Shown here one piece after another: positions 5,397 through 7,163 of a stretch of DNA of 7,163 nucleotides. The position numbers and the translations under genes were made by a program. The stretch is from Hydrogenophaga intermedia (lineage in GTDB: Bacteria; Pseudomonadota; Gammaproteobacteria; Burkholderiales; Burkholderiaceae_C). The first letter of the stretch is position 1, and each line of letters begins with the position of its first letter. The notes beneath the pieces are model-generated. The model was not told the DNA's origin and searched no databases. It worked only from the letters and a program-made list of their open reading frames with translations. The DNA lies in assembly GCA_945869245.1 (NCBI GenBank), contig CAMBOY010000168.1, forward strand, positions 1-7,163, written 5' to 3'.

Positions 5397-6844
5397 ACCT
5401 CGCGCTGGACGTCTGGCGCACCGGCGCCGCGCTCGACGCCTTGCCGCGCCGCTTATGGCGCTGGGGTCTGGTCTGCAGCGCAGGCGACACCACCACCCGG
5501 CTCGACCACAGCGCGCAGTGGCTGCAGGCGCTGCAGATGGGCCGACTGCCATTGCCGACCATGGACATGGGCGACGCCGAGGCCAGCGCCGCGCTGCGCA
5601 GCGCCACCGAATCGCTCGACCTGCCAGCGCTGTGCAGCGGCCGACCCGCCATCGCCGAGCAACTGCTGCAAAGTCTGTTCTGGCATCTCGATAGCCTGAT
5701 CGACCGGCCTGCGGCGCAAAGCCGCGCCGAGGCGATTGCGGCCATGGCCGAACAATTCGCCGCCGCGTGGACGCTGGAGCGCCAGGACATGGAACACGCC
5801 CTGGCCCTGATGCCCGATTTGGGGCGCGACCGGCGCTGGCGCTGGGACACGGTGCGCGGTCAGATGCAGCGCCGCGAATGGCAAGACCTGGAGCGCATCG
5901 CCGCCGTGCTGCAACGCCTGCCCGCACTCGAACCCTTTCTGCGTGGGGTCGGGCGGCGCGATCCCACAGCGGGCGATCTGGCGAAAGCCCAACGCTTGGC
6001 CACGGCATCGGATGCGGCGCCAACGCCGCAAGGCAGCACCCAGGACGAGCGCGAACCCCAACCCGCCGCGGTGGACGGTGTGCGGCACTCGCGCGAACTC
6101 GCGCGCATGGCAGGCGCCGAGGCGCTCGGTCTGCGCCACCCGGTGCTGCGCAGGCTATGGCGCGCGCGGTTTGCCGAGGCCAGGCTGCTGACCTACGACG
6201 ACCGATCGCCGCCACCACCGCTCGACACCAAGGAGCAGGCATGGCAAGCCGATGCGCGCACGCCACAAGGGCTTGGCCCGCTGCTGGTGTGCCTGGATAC
6301 CTCAGGCTCGATGCGCGGTGCGCCCGAGGCGGTGGCCAAGGCTTGTGTGCTGCAGGCCCTGCGCAGCGCCCAGGCGCAGGGTCGCGGCTGCACCCTGATC
6401 GCCTTTGGCGGACCGGGCGATTTGCTGAGCCGTGCCCTCGATGGCGACGCGGGACTGGAGCCACTGCTCGACCTGATGGGCCAGGGCTTTGACGGCGGCA
6501 CCGATGTGCAAACCCCGATCGAGCACGCCATGGCTCTGGTGCAGCAACAGGCCTGGACGCAGGCCGATGTGCTGATCGTGAGCGACGGTGAATTTGGCCT
6601 CACCCCGGCGGCGCGCAACGCGCTGCGCCAGGCCAAGCGGGCGCTGGGACTGCGGGTGCACGGGGTGCTGATCGGCGACCGCGAAACCATCGGTTTGGTG
6701 GAAAGCTGCGACCGCCTGCACTGGGTGCGCGACTGGCGCCGCTACGCCGAGGGCAGCCAGGGTGCGGCGGCCGACGGCTTTTCACCGGTGCACAGCCGCA
6801 ACTTGACCGCGCTGTACTTCCCCAACGCCATCCAGCGCGGCTAA
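5393..6844 (+). CDS. viaA: ViaA-like von Willebrand factor A domain protein
   Basis: 483 aa, the same length as I recall for E. coli ViaA. No signal peptide; predicted cytoplasmic. Residues 1 to about 270 are a mostly helical N-terminal region. Weak but ordered ViaA similarities are the WD...GQ..RREW.DL..........P.L......GR stretch (151-189) and LWRARFAEARLLTY (255-268). Residues 190-228 look like a flexible Pro/Gln/Asp-rich linker. The C-terminal VWA domain (about 296-450) has a complete metal-ion site: DTSGS (302-306), Thr370 in GGTD and Asp398 in VSDGE. Family role: adaptor whose metal-dependent site binds targets and couples them to the AAA+ partner. In E. coli, RavA-ViaA has been linked to respiratory complexes and aminoglycoside sensitivity; extending that here is inference. 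The 4-nt overlap with the ATPase gene implies coupled translation at a fixed ratio. It ends 16 nt before the convergent dioxygenase gene. Confidence 0.85.
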   Translation: MNLALDVWRTGAALDALPRRLWRWGLVCSAGDTTTRLDHSAQWLQALQMGRLPLPTMDMGDAEASAALRSATESLDLPALCSGRPAIAEQLLQSLFWHLDSLIDRPAAQSRAEAIAAMAEQFAAAWTLERQDMEHALALMPDLGRDRRWRWDTVRGQMQRREWQDLERIAAVLQRLPALEPFLRGVGRRDPTAGDLAKAQRLATASDAAPTPQGSTQDEREPQPAAVDGVRHSRELARMAGAEALGLRHPVLRRLWRARFAEARLLTYDDRSPPPPLDTKEQAWQADARTPQGLGPLLVCLDTSGSMRGAPEAVAKACVLQALRSAQAQGRGCTLIAFGGPGDLLSRALDGDAGLEPLLDLMGQGFDGGTDVQTPIEHAMALVQQQAWTQADVLIVSDGEFGLTPAARNALRQAKRALGLRVHGVLIGDRETIGLVESCDRLHWVRDWRRYAEGSQGAAADGFSPVHSRNLTALYFPNAIQRG

Positions 6845-6860
6845 GGCGCAGCCCGGTGCG

Positions 6861-7163
6861 TCAGACCGCGTCCTGAAAACCGTCGCGGCGCAGGGTGATC
6901 ACCAGCGTGTCGCGCCAGCCCAGCACACCGGTGTCTTCGGGCTGAATCGGTGTGGTTTCGTGGATGGTGCGCTCATCGTCGAGCAGCAGCAGCGACCAGG
7001 GTTGCATCAGGGTGAAGCGCTGGCCGGCCGGGCCAGCGGCTTCGAACACCCGGCTCTCGCCACCCTTGATGTTGTGGCGCCCGAGCATGCACACCGCCAC
7101 CAGGTCCACCCCATCGCGGTGTGCGCCTTCGGGTGTGGGCCGGCCAATGCCGTCGGTGGTGTC
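6861..7163 (-). CDS. 2OG-Fe(II) dioxygenase family protein, C-terminal part (N-terminus outside window)
   Basis: Partial: the frame is open from the window edge to TGA (6861-6863), giving 100 residues. A GTG at 7107-7109 is in frame, but a start there would cut off the metal ligands, so the gene clearly begins upstream. The visible part resembles the 2OG-Fe dioxygenase family that includes bacterial L-isoleucine 4-hydroxylase (PF10014-type). RPTPEGAHRDGVD contains the HxD iron ligands (His codon 7119-7121, Asp codon 7113-7115), followed by the R.NI.GGES segment. The distal His is in DDERTIHETTPI (codon 6960-6962), and TLVITLRR supplies a likely 2-oxoglutarate-binding Arg. Expected activity: hydroxylation of a free amino acid or a related small molecule using Fe(II), O2 and 2-oxoglutarate. 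The substrate cannot be told from this part. It is convergent with the viaA-like gene, with 16 nt between stops. Confidence 0.8.
   Translation of the reverse strand, partial: DTTDGIGRPTPEGAHRDGVDLVAVCMLGRHNIKGGESRVFEAAGPAGQRFTLMQPWSLLLLDDERTIHETTPIQPEDTGVLGWRDTLVITLRRDGFQDAV

Noticed and set aside
4077..6464. Very long - strand open frame (795 codons) opposite the ATPase and VWA genes
   Set aside because: It is antisense to two well-recognised genes with intact motifs. Its translation is low-complexity Arg/Ala/Pro/Gly, as expected when the strand opposite a strongly GC-biased gene lacks stops.
6847..6860. Terminator between the convergent viaA-like and dioxygenase genes
   Set aside because: Only a 4-bp CGCA/TGCG stem with a 6-nt loop and no T-run on either strand.

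Overview
This is a GC-rich, gene-dense chromosomal window, most likely from a betaproteobacterium of the order Burkholderiales, probably Comamonadaceae. That placement rests on three things: a third-codon-position preference for G/C, a BktB thiolase that closely resembles (from memory) the Cupriavidus/Ralstonia enzyme over its full 394 residues, and an intergenic hairpin element of a kind I associate with Comamonadaceae genomes. The genus cannot be decided from the sequence alone.

Layout, all on + except the last gene. Positions 2-601: an OmpA-family outer-membrane lipoprotein, missing only its extreme 5' end. 615-1253: RluA-type pseudouridine synthase. 1270-2034: short-chain dehydrogenase/reductase. 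2047-2610: an exported histidine-phosphatase-superfamily protein. These four genes are separated by only 12-16 nt and look like one transcription unit. After a 93-nt gap with two modest inverted repeats comes bktB (2704-3888), a beta-ketothiolase of acyl-CoA/polyhydroxyalkanoate metabolism. A 131-nt gap then carries two adjacent strong hairpins (about 3909-3967). Next is a translationally coupled pair: a MoxR/RavA-type AAA+ ATPase (4020-5396) and a ViaA-type von Willebrand factor A protein (5393-6844), overlapping by ATGA. Converging on it from the - strand is the C-terminal part of a 2OG-Fe(II) dioxygenase (6861 to beyond the window end).

How they fit together: the first four genes share no obvious pathway and look like a housekeeping cluster. 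BktB is metabolically independent and has its own strong ribosome-binding site. The RavA-ViaA-like pair is the most interesting unit. The ATPase keeps the whole AAA+ core and the C-terminal helical end of RavA, but the segment where E. coli RavA carries its LdcI-binding LARA domain appears much shortened. There is no sign of phage, insertion sequence, CRISPR, tRNA or rRNA. I did not find a convincing wholly new system; the most useful leads are the variant RavA-ViaA pair, the double-hairpin intergenic element, and an SDR that has lost the Asn of its catalytic tetrad.
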